Of a stretch of DNA of 64,000 nucleotides, positions 47,197 to 60,247 are shown piece by piece. The DNA is from Whalleya microplaca (Eukaryota; Ascomycota; Sordariomycetes; Xylariales; Xylariaceae). Location of the stretch: the NCBI GenBank assembly GCA_022497155.1, contig MU385732.1:186001-250000 (forward strand), written 5' to 3'. Numbering within the stretch: the stretch's first letter is position 1; each line of letters starts with the position of its first letter. A program made the position numbers and the translations under genes. A model generated the notes under the pieces. It searched no databases. It saw only the letters and a list, made by a program, of their open reading frames with translations, and was not told the DNA's origin.

Positions 47197-50100
47197 CTAT
47201 TCCCTGTCCGAATCCAGGTCCATTTTGTCCCCTTTGACCTGTTCTGTCGTTTCAATTGTAGAAACTTCAATCGTCCCTTTTTCGTCAAGTTTACCGTTTT
47301 CCTCGGAATCTCCCATTGCAACGGTGATGCTTTTCTCGTCGCCCCGCTGAGGCGTGGAAGTCTGCTCTTTCGGTGCCTTAGGAGTGGTAGGAACAATAAC
47401 ATTGAGAACGCAATCATCGAGATGCTCGTAGAACTCCTGGGCTGTCGAGAAGCGGGTCTGGCAGATGGAACACTTCGCGTCACCACCGTTACGAGAGCTG
47501 TTACCAGTGATGATCATCTTGCGGCTATTAGGCGGCGTCTGCTCAACATTATGCACAGCAGTCAAATGCCGTTTAAAAACATCGGCTCTGTTGAAAGCTT
47601 TTTCATATGCCGTCCCTGGCCCTGGACAGAAGGGGCAAACCATTGTCCCCTTATAATGCGTTAATGCATGCCTGTTTTTATCATATTTCCGTGCGAAACC
47701 TTTGGTGTGATATTCACACGTTTCTATAGGGCATTTCTCAGGTCGTTCCTCTTGATGAGTAAGCATATGGGCTGCCAAATCCTTGAAAACTCGACCACAG
47801 TCAGGATGCGGACAACGATTCCGATTCTCTTCGGCCTTTGGTATGACCGGGCTGCTGTGCGCCGTGCTGTCTAAAGACGGAGTCATCGAAGGTGCTAGCA
47901 GCGGTCCTTGACTTGGCGCTGGAGCAAGCCGGGGGGCTTCCAAATAGCTCTGCTGGCGTGGTAATGTATATTCCTCGATCATCCTAACATCACTGTCTTC
48001 ATCTCCACTAGAAGTGTCGTTTTCGTTCACATCGATGGATTGCCGTACTTCTTGCATCCAATCTTTCAACACGGTCATCGGAGGCCAATCACCACTGGCC
48101 TTGCCACTCCTGTGGGGGTGAAAATGGGCCCGCCGTAAGTGTGCTGCCGCATTATAGTAAGCCCCGTATCGTTTCTGGGTCACGCAGGCCTTGCACTTCG
48201 ATAGAGGTATGACAGGCTGTGGAGAGTTGGGGCTTGAACTCTGCGGGTCAGTACAAACCCACCTCTTGACTAAAGAAGCGTGTTTAGCATCGTTGTGCCT
48301 TCTCAGCTCATGTTCACCGCGAAAACCCTCGGGATACTCGTTACATTTGGTACAGAACACGCGCCGAAGCGGTGGTCGCTGATAAGACGTCCTGAGTTTC
48401 GTAGGGGAGCTGAGCCCTCTCGCAATTGCGCGTGTAAAAGCAGGGCTTTCTCCTACAGTATGCCTTCTCGCAGGATCAGGGCCCTCCATTGCATATGCTG
48501 CGGGCAATATTTCCTGGTCGTTTCTGCTTGCCCACGGGTCAATAGGGCGCCACTGAGGAACAGGCTTCCGTACCTCGCCTGTTTGGCCTATGGCGGGCTG
48601 CTGCTGGTATGAAATATGTCGATATATCGGCGTACGTTGTCGAAAGAAACCATTGAACCCGGCGTTTTCATCCAGGTATCCACTTCCAAGTCCAAGGAGA
48701 AATTCTTTGGATGAACGAACGCCCAAAGGTATCCAATCATCTTTGCGGATGGCAGCAATAGTGTTGGCAAACAGCGCACGGTCGTTCCCGTCCAGGTCCA
48801 AAGCTGGGTCGTCTAGGATCATAGGCGTGGACCAAGCAAATATGCTGACCAATACTTTGTAGACGCTATGCATGGCAGTAGCGCCAGCAGACATAGGATG
48901 ACTAGCCTGCGCTTGCGCCGGAATCATTCGCGATGGCGTAGATATTAGATCTGCCAGGATAGTCCTCACAATACTGAAAATACAAAGAGAAATGAATACA
49001 GCTAGCCAGCTTTTCGGATCTGAAATGACCCTTCGCATAGTTATACTCTCGAAGGATTGCAGAAACTGAGCCATACAGTTGTAGATTAGCCGATTCCGTC
49101 CCTCATAATCTATATCATCCGGTAGGCTCTGGCCATTAGACACATTAGTTAGATTGACTTCGGTTCGTATCGATGGTTCGGGTTGCTGGAGATCGTAGAA
49201 CAGAATCTCCCTTAGGAGTAATTTCGAACGATAGAGGACAGGATACGTAACAGCTTCCATGTCTCGACTCTCCGACATGAAGCCGGTAAGCCTGAACAGC
49301 TCCCAAAATTGAAACGGTATCCCCTCGGCGTTCCAGCTTGCTGCTAGGACTTTTAATACTGGCGGCGCTTTGTCCCTAGCCTCTTTCGAGTACGTGGCTA
49401 GGGTAGGATTGGGCATCGGTAACGAGGCTAGATCTTCAGTCCACCAGAACCCATCGTCAAAGTCCAAATGTGATTTCACCTTGTCCGACATGCTCTGGCT
49501 CACAAGGTAAGTCCGTTCGAGGTAGTCGTTCATATTCCGTCTCCTTGCCATTGGAGAAGTGACAGGTGTGTGGACTTGTCTCGGGGAGAGGGCGTCTATA
49601 ACAGAGTAAGAAAATGCGGCTTTCTAAATGTGTAGCATACTGAAGCCTACCTGGCAGCATGTAATCAGCCAGTGCAACCAAAGGGCCGCGGTGGCATCCA
49701 AGTACGGCCCAAAACTCGTCACTGACGGAGGTTGGAGCTTCGGCACAAAACGCGCAGTCGTCTCTCGAATCACACTAAGAATTATTAGCACCAGTTATTA
49801 CTGAGGGGTAGTGCTTACATACAGGCTTCGCCTGGACCTTACAGCGAAGACAAGGCCCGGCATCACGAGGGAGCCGAAGCTCCCCTATAGATTCAAGCTT
49901 CGAATGCCCGACCCTACTTCGTTTTAATGGTGGTAGTAAAGGGTCGGCCTCAGAGTCCATGGACCCTCTGGGCTGAGGAGGCAATTCATTCGCCAATGCA
50001 TACCCAAGCATTGACTCACGACGTTCTCTCGGTTGGCTGGAGGTCGCTATCGGAGGTAAGGAGGCAGGAACTGAGAGCCGTGGCAACGGAGCTGGCGAGC

Positions 50101-50973
50101 CGCGATTAATATGATCGGCGCTGAAGAGCCGGGACGCCGCCTGATCCGGAAAGACAATTGGAGGGATGCTACCAACCGAAAGTCCTGAATCTCTCTTTGG
50201 CGGGATGACATGCTGCCTTAGATGTTCGGCTCGTTCTTCGGCATTATGAAAGCCGTATATATAATTTACACATCGGTCGTCCCAGCACTTGAAGGACGCC
50301 TGACGTCTGGAGATAAGAGGTATCGATTCCCTCATCCGCCATCCTCGAAAAACCGGGTCATAAAATGAGATATTTTTATCTAGCCAGGGGCCATATCCGG
50401 GTGGTGCGTCGTCCCGGGCTGAGAGTTTTAGGGAATCTAAGAATCTTGCATCATGAAGATCCAAGCCTGCTGGCGAGGACTCACCCGTTAGGGCAGGAAG
50501 CAAATGGGGACGACTCGATGACATACCTTCATCGATCAAGTGACTCTCGAGGCACTCGCACTTGTACTGAAGGGCTCGAGCTTCCTCGACATCAGACAAT
50601 ACGGGAATGGACCCAGCCACATCTTAGGACGATGCATCAGAATTTTGACGAAATATAGAAACCATTTAGGATAGATGAGATAAGATGAGATGAGATGAAA
50701 TGAAATGAGATGAGATGACTCACTTTGACTTATCGCATATGTCTCAAGAGCTTTGAGTTTATGTCGGAGCATGTCCAGCTCGAGCTTGCTATTGGGAACA
50801 TATTTGGCTGGAAGTAAGGCGGCGAGTTTCGCCTGGATTTCAGCTTGTTGCTCGAACAGTTGTCTAATCGTGGGGTCTAAAGATGGGTCAAACCCGTGTG
50901 CGACGGGAGTGTCCCGGGTGTCCAGCAAGGAGCCGCGACGGTCGAGTCGAGGCTCAAAAGTGTCGGTGGCCAT
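47197..50973 (-). CDS. transcription-factor-like protein with Zn2Cys6-like cluster and C2H2 fingers
   Basis: Probably a nuclear DNA-binding protein; targets unknown. Four exons join in phase (50724-50973, 49823-50622, 49651-49774, 47197-49595) to 1190 residues. The N-terminal part has a coiled-coil-like segment (LFEQQAEIQAKLAAL). Residues about 341-360 form a Cys cluster CX2CX6CX5CX2C, completed only after splicing exon 2 (CLRCKVQAKP) to exon 3 (CDSRDDCAFC); the next Cys is 17 residues on. The central part resembles fungal regulator middle regions and has a hydrophobic stretch (FISLCIFSIVRTILADLI). C2H2-type fingers follow: about 804 (FCTKCNEYPEGF with HNDAKH), about 985-1070 (CPHPDCGRVFKDLAAHMLTH and two more), and about 1097 (CSICQTRFSTAQEFYEH). 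The tail is acidic. Intron 1 holds an AGATG microsatellite. Confidence 0.85.
50672..50718. repeat. AGATG/AAATG microsatellite in intron 1 of the zinc-finger gene
   Basis: About nine pentamer units (AGATG, AAATG, AGATA variants) lie inside the intron 50623-50723, next to its donor. Confidence 0.9.
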
Positions 50974-51137
50974 GCTCCTCCACTTCCACCCTCACCGTCG
51001 TCGCACCTTGCGCCTTGCGCTTGCTTTTCCCTCGGACCCGAGGATGGATTTTTTATATATCAAGTAAGTCTAAGCTCGAGCCTGCGGCGGAGGCTGCTGC
51101 GGCGGCGGCGGCGGCGATGACCGTGCCGCAGTAGAAA

Positions 51138-51160
51138 GGCTGGGCTGGGCTGGGCTGGCT
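51138..51160. repeat. GGCTG pentanucleotide repeat
   Basis: Four to five GGCTG/GGGCT units in tandem upstream of the zinc-finger gene. Confidence 0.85.
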
Positions 51161-51210
51161 CTCCGCCTCGCCTTACTCTCTTCTCTCTTCTCTCTCGCAC
51201 TCTTACTCGT

Positions 51211-51232
51211 GCGCGCGCACACACACACACAC
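51211..51232. repeat. GC/CA dinucleotide repeat
   Basis: A GCGCGC run passes into (CA)n; preceded by a CT-rich stretch. Confidence 0.88.
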
Positions 51233-53855
51233 GTCACTTGTTGTGAGAAATATCGATATACATCAACTGCGGTTTATAAGTGACGAAGAAGAGCTGATCG
51301 TAGGCGACGTTATGTTCATGGCGGAAACGTCGGCCGAAAAGATCAGAAAAAGTCAATCACTGCGCCTCTGACAAAATGAGCCAATGGCAAGGGCAAATTC
51401 GAGATTGGTTGCAGCAGTCTGGTTCGGAGAAGGTGTGAAAGGGCGGAGGTAAACCTAGAACATTTGGGCCGTTTCCTGTGTGGGGGGAAGGGAGGAAACA
51501 ACTTTTTTTTGCCCCCTTCCCTTTTTCTTTTTTTCCTCTTCTTTTCTTTTAGGTGTAGTGTCTCGGTATCGAAAGAGAGAAAATAGCAGAGGCAGAACAG
51601 CCAGTCGAGCGGCGAATTGGCTAATAACTCGGGTCTCGCAATCGAGGATACAGCAGACTGATAGTAAAAAAACAGAACACCAGACAGGCCAGAGGGTGGG
51701 GCGACCAAGCACGGCGGCAGATTAGATGCGCATGAAGCAGTGGAAGCTACATCCTGCTACATAATAGCTGCACAAACTGCTCAGGCAAGTCAGGTATGCA
51801 AGCTTAACGACTGATGGAAGGGGAAAGGGGAGATCCTTGCAACTTTGCAAGGGCCCTAGTCTAGCTCCCGGGGCGTGGTCGGGAGGTCGGTGCGGGAGCG
51901 TCGTAGTCGTATCATTGATCATTCATGGATCCATTGGATTTGATTCCATGCCTGGTGTCTCTGTATGGATATGGCATCAGGTCCGGGGGAGTGGCTCGCC
52001 TTACTCTGCTCTGCTGGTAATGTATGTACTTAGACATAGCCCTTCCAACTTCCAGGACCGACGACAGGAAAAGAGCCATTGGATCAGGAACATGAGCTAC
52101 CTAACATAGACCCAGTATACAATACGAACAGGAACAACAAGTATTTTGGAAGACGGATATCTCCTAAGCTGACGCTTAGTGATATCAAACTCGGTGTGTT
52201 TCCTACTATATCATTATATTAAGGCTTTTGCGTACGTTTCTTATACTAGCATGCGGCTCCGTTCCACACTACGACAAAGCTCAATTTGTTAGATCTATGA
52301 ACAGATAGCGACTAGCAAGCCTTATTTGTATGGTGTGCATATGTATATGCCAAACCTCAACCTGCCTGCCGCCTCTATCAGGTATAGAAGGGCCGTTGCG
52401 GGATCTCGTGAACTATCAGGTCTATGCGTAACTTCTTGGGTAGGCGGCGCCAGGCAGCCAATCACATATAGGTAGAGAGGCACGAGAGGGTCCCTGTTAG
52501 CTACGGCTACTACCATAGTATGTACGTAGAACATACTAACCTAGAGATATCTCTTGTATATGCATCTCCGGCCTGGTCCCAGTTGCAAAAAGTCATTCTC
52601 GGCTATGAATATGCCCAGCACGTACTATCAGCAGTAAGGTGGCTCCCACACACTAGTCGTCTTATTAATAAAGACGGAATTATCCATATAGGTATTATAA
52701 CGGCTACATTCGACTGGCACTGTTGAGGAATCCAGTCCAGTCGATTTCGCAGCTGCGCACTCAGGGCTAAGGGCTAGATTGTCCTGGTGAGGTGGTAGGC
52801 AAGTGTGCACACCCGTAGCTGCATGCATAACGGGCGGGAACTCTCGAAGCTGGATGTCCAGCTGTGGGCTGGTTGATGCCGATCAAGGCTTGTGGAGAGA
52901 TGCGATGGGCGGAGCTGTGAGAGTTGAGCTGCGGTAACGCTACAATACGAAAGTAAATGACTGGATGGGATGAGGGTCTTTGATAATCACGTTACTATTC
53001 GGGCCATGCTGGTTCCCTCGTCGACCGGCTGCGTATCAGCTAGTCAGCTGGCTAGACTTCTTCGGTATAAGTAGGTCTATAGCAGAGTATACTATAGAAG
53101 CTCGCAATAACATGAACCGATGACTATGTATGTTGTTACATGCGCTATACCGCTTCAGTAAGAGAATTTTTCCCTCTCTATGGTATCGTACAACATTGGA
53201 TGAGGTGAAAGACGCCAGCCACTATCAGCACGGAACAGCAGGTAGGTATTATCCCTACATATCCCTACACTTGTTGGGCATTATGGCTAAGATGCAGTCT
53301 GCAGTCATGAGAACAAAGACTGTATGTAGTAAAGTAATAACAGGGCGTTTATATTGATATTCGCACAGCTGATAGGATCTATGTACTTCGGGAACACATC
53401 CGGAGAATCTACATTCACGATCGCCCCCAACTTAAAAGCCCTTCGCGCGAGCCAGCCAGTAGCCTCAACACCGCTGCACCAGCTTAAATAACTTCCGCTA
53501 ATGATAGCCTAGCATCAGCTCCAAACGCGATCCATCATCGGTACATTGTTTCGGCTGACCGTTCCAAAGGCTCTAGACCCATCATCCCACGCAACTCTCC
53601 CTCCGCTTCACCTCATCTCGATCGGCATGTTTTTCACCCACACCAGTTTCATAATAGCACACCAAGTCTTACCAGACAGCCAGAATCGCATAACCCTTTG
53701 TAAACCATACCTCGTCACCCTTGCGTGTAGCTCCACGTACGTGTATATCGCAATTGGTATACACTAATAACTTCCGATAAATGAAGTTCTACCTAAGTGG
53801 GTGTGGGTGAGTCACTAGCGATATAATGCATTCGCGCCGGGAAGCATCACGATAC

Positions 53856-53902
53856 GATACCTGTCTGATCGGTGATAGACGCATCACCGATCAGACAGTA
53901 TC
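53856..53902. repeat. perfect inverted repeat (16-bp arms, 6-nt loop)
   Basis: CTGTCTGATCGGTGAT at 53861-53876 and its exact reverse complement at 53883-53898 flank the loop AGACGC. The pairing extends by four more bases (GATA/TATC) if one base bulges. No gene model is adjacent: the nearest gene is about 2.9 kb away on the left and 5 kb on the right. Confidence 0.92.
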
Positions 53903-56900
53903 AGTACAGCTGGGGTAGGCTGTTACGGGCCACGCGGGAGACTATCGGGCAACAGTGTCCTGACCACCATATGACCCGGCACATGCATCGACACTTCTGC
54001 CGATCCCTTCCTAAGGTAGGAACGTCATGTTCCCTTGATGCATTGATAAGTGCCGAGAGAAGGCCAGGCGAGATGAATCGTCGGTCGTGCCCTTCATTGG
54101 GGTGCATCGTGTGGATGCTTTTGGCTGACTGAAGGGGGCGGGCCTCATATTCCTCCTCTGTGTCTTCCCTCGTCTGCATTGTACCTACATACCTCGCACA
54201 CAGTAGATTGTTCAGCTCGCCCTTTCGCCCTTGTATCTATGTAGTTGGAGAGAGAGAGGACTTCAGCGCTTTCTGAAACCTCTCTATCATAAGCACACGT
54301 CGTCCGACGGGCTTTCGCCTGCACAGCTCAGACTAGGAAAAGCCACTTGGTAACCCTTCATGCTAAAGCAGCAGCAGGCTCATGAAGGGGAATTGCGCAA
54401 CGAATCACAGTACGACGGTGTAAAGCCAGGCTAGGTAAGGTGGGAACGAGGGGCATATCTACAAGTTTCGCGTGCGCGAATGATAGTAGGGCAACGGACG
54501 AAGCGGTCAAGGCCAGGCGGCATGCAGCGCTCACAGCAGCAGCAAGTGCTGTTGACGATGATGGTATTCGAATCATGATGCCCGAAAGGTCTTGTCACAC
54601 CTGGGATTGCGCGTCGCCAAGAAATCATTGCAGATGGATAGATGAGCTCAATGGGGGAAGAAATGGGCAGATGAGCATTTTCAGACCGACTGATGGGGAA
54701 TGGGAACTGGATAGAATTTCCAAAATGTCGCCAAACCCCTCATCTTTTGTTGATCTGCCACCACCTGCCTCTCTGTGTCTGACTTGCTTGCCTGCTCTCG
54801 GGACATTCTCACGAAATTCATTGGTCACCTCATATTTCTCTCCACTTATCGCCTTACACGCGAGCCTGTTCTTATCTCTCAGGTCTCTGTGCGCTCGGCG
54901 CCGTCGCCGGACGAAAGCACTGCGAGGTCCAAGTACCGCCCATGAGCCTGAGAGCCTATGAAACCTGTCGATCCCCTCTCAGCTGCCGTAGCTTAGCCCC
55001 AGCTCGGGCTGTGATAAGGCGGTATCTCAGCAACTTCTTTTTGGTTTAGTGCCGATTTGCCTTGCCCTCAGCTGGCCCCCAAATTCCTCCAGAATATCCC
55101 GGTTTCCTGCACGACTGCGAGCAAGTCATACAGTCTAATGCCTGATATGGTATGGTAAAGTGATGGTTAATTGGTGTTTTCACTTTGATTATTGAAGTGA
55201 TAACCGAGCCCGTTATCACAACTGAACGTCTTTATAAACTAGGTTACGTACGGCCACCTTCAACTGTGGGATGAGGAGAGTCGCCGGTTACGAATCAATC
55301 GTCTCGATGTTGCTTCTAGCAAAATATTAAGCGAACGTCTAGTTCATTCCCTTTGTTATATCCAACATCTGTGATCTACACTCGATATGACTTGAGAGTT
55401 AGACCCCCCGTACAGTACCATATTGTTCTTTCATGCACGTCCTCTTAATTTTAGACTTCACGAAATTCATTAGTCCCTGTGCTTAAGTCCTCGCTCTCTT
55501 TGCGATTTAGATATGCCAACTATGTTCCACGTCTGCCGGTATAACTTCTATGTATGCCTTTTCAATAATGTCTTTGGATACTTCATGGCTCGAACCACAG
55601 TATCATAGAACCCTAGGTGGTTTCCGATTTGCTTGTACTTACACATCGCTTTCCAGCATCTTCAATCGATAACCCCTGCATGCCTGGGGCCTCGCATCTA
55701 AATAGACGTCTGCAACATGGTTTGCAATCACCACTGCTACTCTCATCCCTCAGCCGACGTGAGCAAGCCACTGAAGCTACCGGACCAGCAGCTCGCGGGT
55801 GTCGGAGGACAGTTCAAAGCCATCGATATAGATGACAGTGACATGTTCGCGGACCTGAAAGATCTACCAGGGCATCACCCGCCCGTCTCGCCTCTGCTCA
55901 GAGAAGTACTCGGACGGACTGTTACCGCGGATCTCTTTCGCATAAGACTATTGAACTCCCAGGTTGTGGACAATCTGAGTCGCGAACCTCGCCGCCGATG
56001 AAGTCGCAAGCACCTAAATGGCCTACAGGCCCCGAACAGGTCATATAAGAGGCCTCTCGACCTCAGCGTTGGCTATATAAGAACACACCTCTTGGGACTC
56101 TTGACTAAGGTTCAGTATAACTTCAAACGTACCCCATACGTCAGTACACTAGTTGTACCTGAATACTCTACACTGTCACTATGTGCGAGGTTGGTGGGCT
56201 CGAGGGGGAGCATGAAGAGGAAGATCTTGGCAATTGATTGAGGAAGAGGCGATCGAACCTTAGTGTCCTCAGAAGTGTCTGCAGAAGAAGCTGCGGAGAC
56301 TTTCCGAAATACAATCAAAAGGCAAGGGGTAATGGGAACTCTAATAATAGTACTCAGCGCTCCTGAGGCTTAGTGTCGGACGACTCAAAAATAGGAGAAA
56401 TTTATGTCCTAGAGGGCGTCCGGAATTGCAGGCCGGACACGCCTACGCGAACCGCTAAACCGCCATTGTGTACGCTATTCGACAGTGGTAACGGTATATC
56501 CCTGTACTAGATGACGGGTTGACTGATATAAACTACACACACATATGATAGAACTGGGGCAGCTTCACATGCCGCATGTCCACTCGCTAGGCGATCCTGG
56601 GTCGCATCTATCATCCCCCACGCCCTTACGGCCTTAGTATATCAATCAAACAACGACAATACATGAAAGCAATATTTCATGTATTGGACACAAGTACGCA
56701 CGGGGAAACCGATGGGAACGAACGATATTTCGACATGTGCACCATCGGGTGCTAGGCATATCCCTGGGGGGTGCGACTCCAGTACCTAGGACTGGATCCT
56801 CTCACGACATAGGTATTACATATACTCGCTCGTTCAAGAGCAACATTCGATACCAGACTTAACGACCCAGAAATCCGTGCAACTTTAAGTTACCAAGATA

Positions 56901-58911
56901 TCGGGGCGTGTGACCGGGTATCCTTTTGGAAGTAGTTGAGTTGATTTCCTCATCAAAAAGTCTAGGGGCAAGCATGTACATCTCACAAGTTGTGTGTTCT
57001 CTCATTTACCTAAAAATTTAGACTAGAGTTATACAGATACTTCTAAAAGAGTATAGAAGGCAAATTGAATGAGTGAGCCAGTGAGTGCATTTTACCTAAA
57101 GGGATTACAACTATACAGAATGCCTCATAGCCTGCCTAAAGCTATGTAGCGCGCTCATCTACTTATACTGAATAAGTAACTGAAATTAAATATACTGACA
57201 AGAATATTGATATATAATTTGCCGTCGAGTGCAGATACATACCTAATTGTCATCGTTGTGATTGGTAGCACGTGTCTAGCTACCATAGCATTATACCAGT
57301 CACGTCGCAAATGGATGTTCATAAAACCGAGTCCAGGAAACTTGATATCTTATGATAGTTCATATAATTTGAGGCAGTGACTGGCCTTCTACTGGCATTG
57401 TTGCTATAATATGGTTTCCCGCCGTGACGAACTTTTATAGCACGTCACATCATCCTTCCGAGACTACCTCACACGTTCGCCCTTGTAAAGGGGTGGCTTC
57501 TTCATATACAACGCCGCACACGAGCTTAAACGGCAGAGCGAACGGGTGCAATTTGAATTTTACATGTGTTGTGACGGAAAATCTTATCCTTATTTAGAAA
57601 CGGAACGATAGTGTCGTCGGCGGTTGCTCGTGAGTAAATCGTATTAAATGATAGGAAGAGGAAGTACGAGCTATCAGCGAGCTGTTGGATAGCGGGAGAA
57701 GTTTGGGAGTGGGCATACCTATTTGACATCGCCATAATAACGGCAGCGTTTGGGATATCAATATCGTCGTCTAAGAGGACTTAAGTGTGAGGCAAACCCA
57801 GACAAGAGTAGATAGCTTCATAAGCTGTATATCTATAGGAAGGCCTGGTAGCGTACACCGTCCCGGGCCGTTATATGTATACCAACTGAGCTACTAGCTG
57901 ACCAACTCAAAGACTACCCTGAATACAGAATTCAGAATACCCAGAGTGATATAACCAATACCTAATAGAAGTATAGGTACTTCGATAAATTATCCTTAGG
58001 GCTCGACCCGACGAGCTTTAACCTGAAGGCTTACGAGTAGACAGTTTCAAACCAAACTAGATGTGATATAATATAGATTCCTTGTGATATAAATTTGTTC
58101 CAATCATCAATAAACATATTGAAACCTTTCTTCATAGTTCTAGAATATCGCCTGCAACGAAGATCTTCCTCTAATGAGCTACAGCTTGCTCTACTGACAT
58201 TCCCATTGCATATCGAGCCTCGTTAAGAGCCCGGTGACTGTGTCTTTTGATGAAAGCATCCCAATGAGCAAGCAATGAGATCGCTTCACATATACCTAAA
58301 ACATCCACGTAGCAAGTAAGCTTCTAGCCCAAACTAACACCCTGCCAACGTACTCACCATTGAGTATGTGTGGGAGGATACGGTTCCTGCTTCCTATCAA
58401 CAATCACTTGCAGGCAAATCTCAACCACTGGGATGTCTCCCCGTCTGTCTAGAAATGGTGCTAAGCGAACGATGGATTCGAGCCTATCAGAATCAGAGAG
58501 CTATAGTGTTGGCAAGTCTTGGCTATCCATGAACGACTCGGGGCCCTTCCTATGCTGTTAAGTACTCTCCTATCAAAACCATGGTCTGCCGACTACGATG
58601 CAAAGTCAACAAACCATCACAATAACACCGGCACACGTTATTTCGAATCGTGAATTAAATCTTCGTTTAAGGTAATTAAGTCTAATGCAATGCTTTTAAC
58701 CTTGGTCTACCAACATGTCGAGCAGCGTGCCTAGTGCCCCTGACACCCCCCATGCCACCCAACCTTAGGCATATGCGTGATCGTGATTTCGCCTGCTCTA
58801 TGATTAGCGGCTCACTGTTTGAGCCCTCTTGTCTAAAGTAATGGCATCTATTTGCAAAGCTTTTCCCTGGCCGTTAAACACTCGCCTATAACAGGGCGAT
58901 CGAGACTGGAT

Positions 58912-60247
58912 CTACTCCGGCTGGGCCCACCGCTTCTCTCGTAGCGAAATCTCCTTGCCCGTGGTCTCGCGAATGCCGTTCTCTTCTTCTCTCCACCCCC
59001 AATACTCGCCCAGCCGTATTTCAGCATACTCGGCGTAGTTGAAGTCTATTTGCGAGATCGTGGCCTGGATCAATGCCCAGATCCCCCAATAGAACCCAGG
59101 TACACCACGGAACAGATCGACTTCTGCCATTAATTTGAGTGCCTCTTCTTCCTCATCTATATCGGCAGACTTTTCTGGTACCCGACTAAAATAGGAATGG
59201 ATGTATTCCCGGATGAACTCCAGTCGCTGTGCCCGAGTTGGGAGCACGGAATAATCACAATCAAAACCACCCCACTCCGAAAAATGATTCGCTAAATCAA
59301 ACGCCGCAGGCGAAGGTGTGGCGTATTCGTAGTCGATGAAGCTGACTGTAGTAACCTTATTACCATCCTGCCCAACGGAGGTAGGGCCACTTGGTTCGAT
59401 GATGACGTTTCCGCTCAGGAGGTCGCAATGCGCAAAGACAAGCTGAATATAGGAGGTACATAGTCAGCGCATATACCCAACTGGCTAATTTGGGTTTTAC
59501 AGAACTTACGCCATTCTCGCCTAACCCAGGTCGTTGGCTCATCTCCTTAATAAGCCTAATAAGCTCCTTCTGGAGGTCCGCCTGTCTTGTGCGCTCTGTC
59601 TCCGTCTTCGTAGGGAGGGCCAAGATCCACTTCTGCATAACCGTCCATACGTTCGGAGCAGGCTTCCCCGGCGCTGTGTGGTCCGTAGCCGCCTCATAAG
59701 GGCCGTTGGTGAACCCATTAAGTCCATTCTTCTGGGCGAGCGTCTCGTATATACAAGGAACCGTGGCATGCCACTCGGCAAGACGTCTCGCGACCCCTAG
59801 GTACACTGGCGGTGTCCTCAGGTCGGCGGGCTGAGTTACGGTGCCGCGGATGTAACGATACATGATACCATTGTTGAAGCGGGCCAGCAGCTCGGGAGCC
59901 AGGCCATGTTGCATGAGCGACTCGTGGTTCTGGGTCTCGCGGTGGCGGTCTATCAGCACGTCGGTACCGTGGCCGTATGCCCGTAGCAAAATAGCTTCCT
60001 TGTCGATGTCCTCTTTCGACAGGCCATCTTTCCGGTTGACAGCCTTCAGTAATGTGTTGGTGATGCCATCTTTAAATGATACGAATTCGAGGTTGGACTC
60101 GGGGCTCGACCATTCGGGACGTAGGGCGAGGACAAGTGCTCGAGCTGAGGAATCGGAGTTCTTGTTGTCGTAGGACAGGGGGATGTTTCGTAGGTGGCTA
60201 GAGGGGGCTTTGACTTCAGCAGCGGTTTGTGAGTTATCTAAAGACAT
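58912..60247 (-). CDS. ethanolamine/choline kinase
   Basis: The enzyme phosphorylates ethanolamine (or choline) with ATP, the first step of the Kennedy pathway to phosphatidylethanolamine. Exons 59510-60247 and 58912-59442 join in phase across a 67-nt intron (GTAAGT...TTCAG) to 422 residues. The first part has SFKDGITNTLLKAV (glycine-rich loop area) and ILLRAYGHGTDVLIDRHRE. The Brenner-type catalytic motif FAHCDLLSGNVII is at about 249-261 and the metal-binding IDYEYATPSPAAFDLANHFSEW at about 283-304. In the catalytic motif the residue before Asp is Cys rather than the usual Asn, while His, Asp and the later Asn are kept. FNYAEYAEIRLGEY near the end fits the family. Ethanolamine kinase is favoured over choline kinase by overall resemblance, not by a test. 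Confidence 0.92.

Larger units (their letters stand above)
50974..58911. other. gene-poor tract of about 8 kb
   Basis: No intact gene is supported. The left 350 bp (GC-rich, with repeats at 51138-51160 and 51211-51232) is the presumed promoter of the zinc-finger gene. The remainder has only short frames. Those at 52520-52726, 55717-56001, 57526-57735 and on the minus strand near 58060-58556 were inspected; stop density is close to random and no motif was recognised. A perfect hairpin lies at 53856-53902. Confidence 0.5.

Noticed and set aside
57880..57910. tRNA-like A box on the minus strand (TAGCTCAGTTGGTA, complement near 57885-57900)
   Set aside because: The D-arm word is perfect but the D stem does not close, no T-loop GGTTCGA follows at a suitable distance, and no acceptor stem can be formed. 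It may be a decayed fragment or chance.
58060..58556. Minus-strand stretch that reads protein-like with TAG/TGA stops explicable as C-to-T changes
   Set aside because: Counting stops gave about six in 165 codons, close to the random expectation, so the RIP-decayed gene idea has no statistical support by eye.
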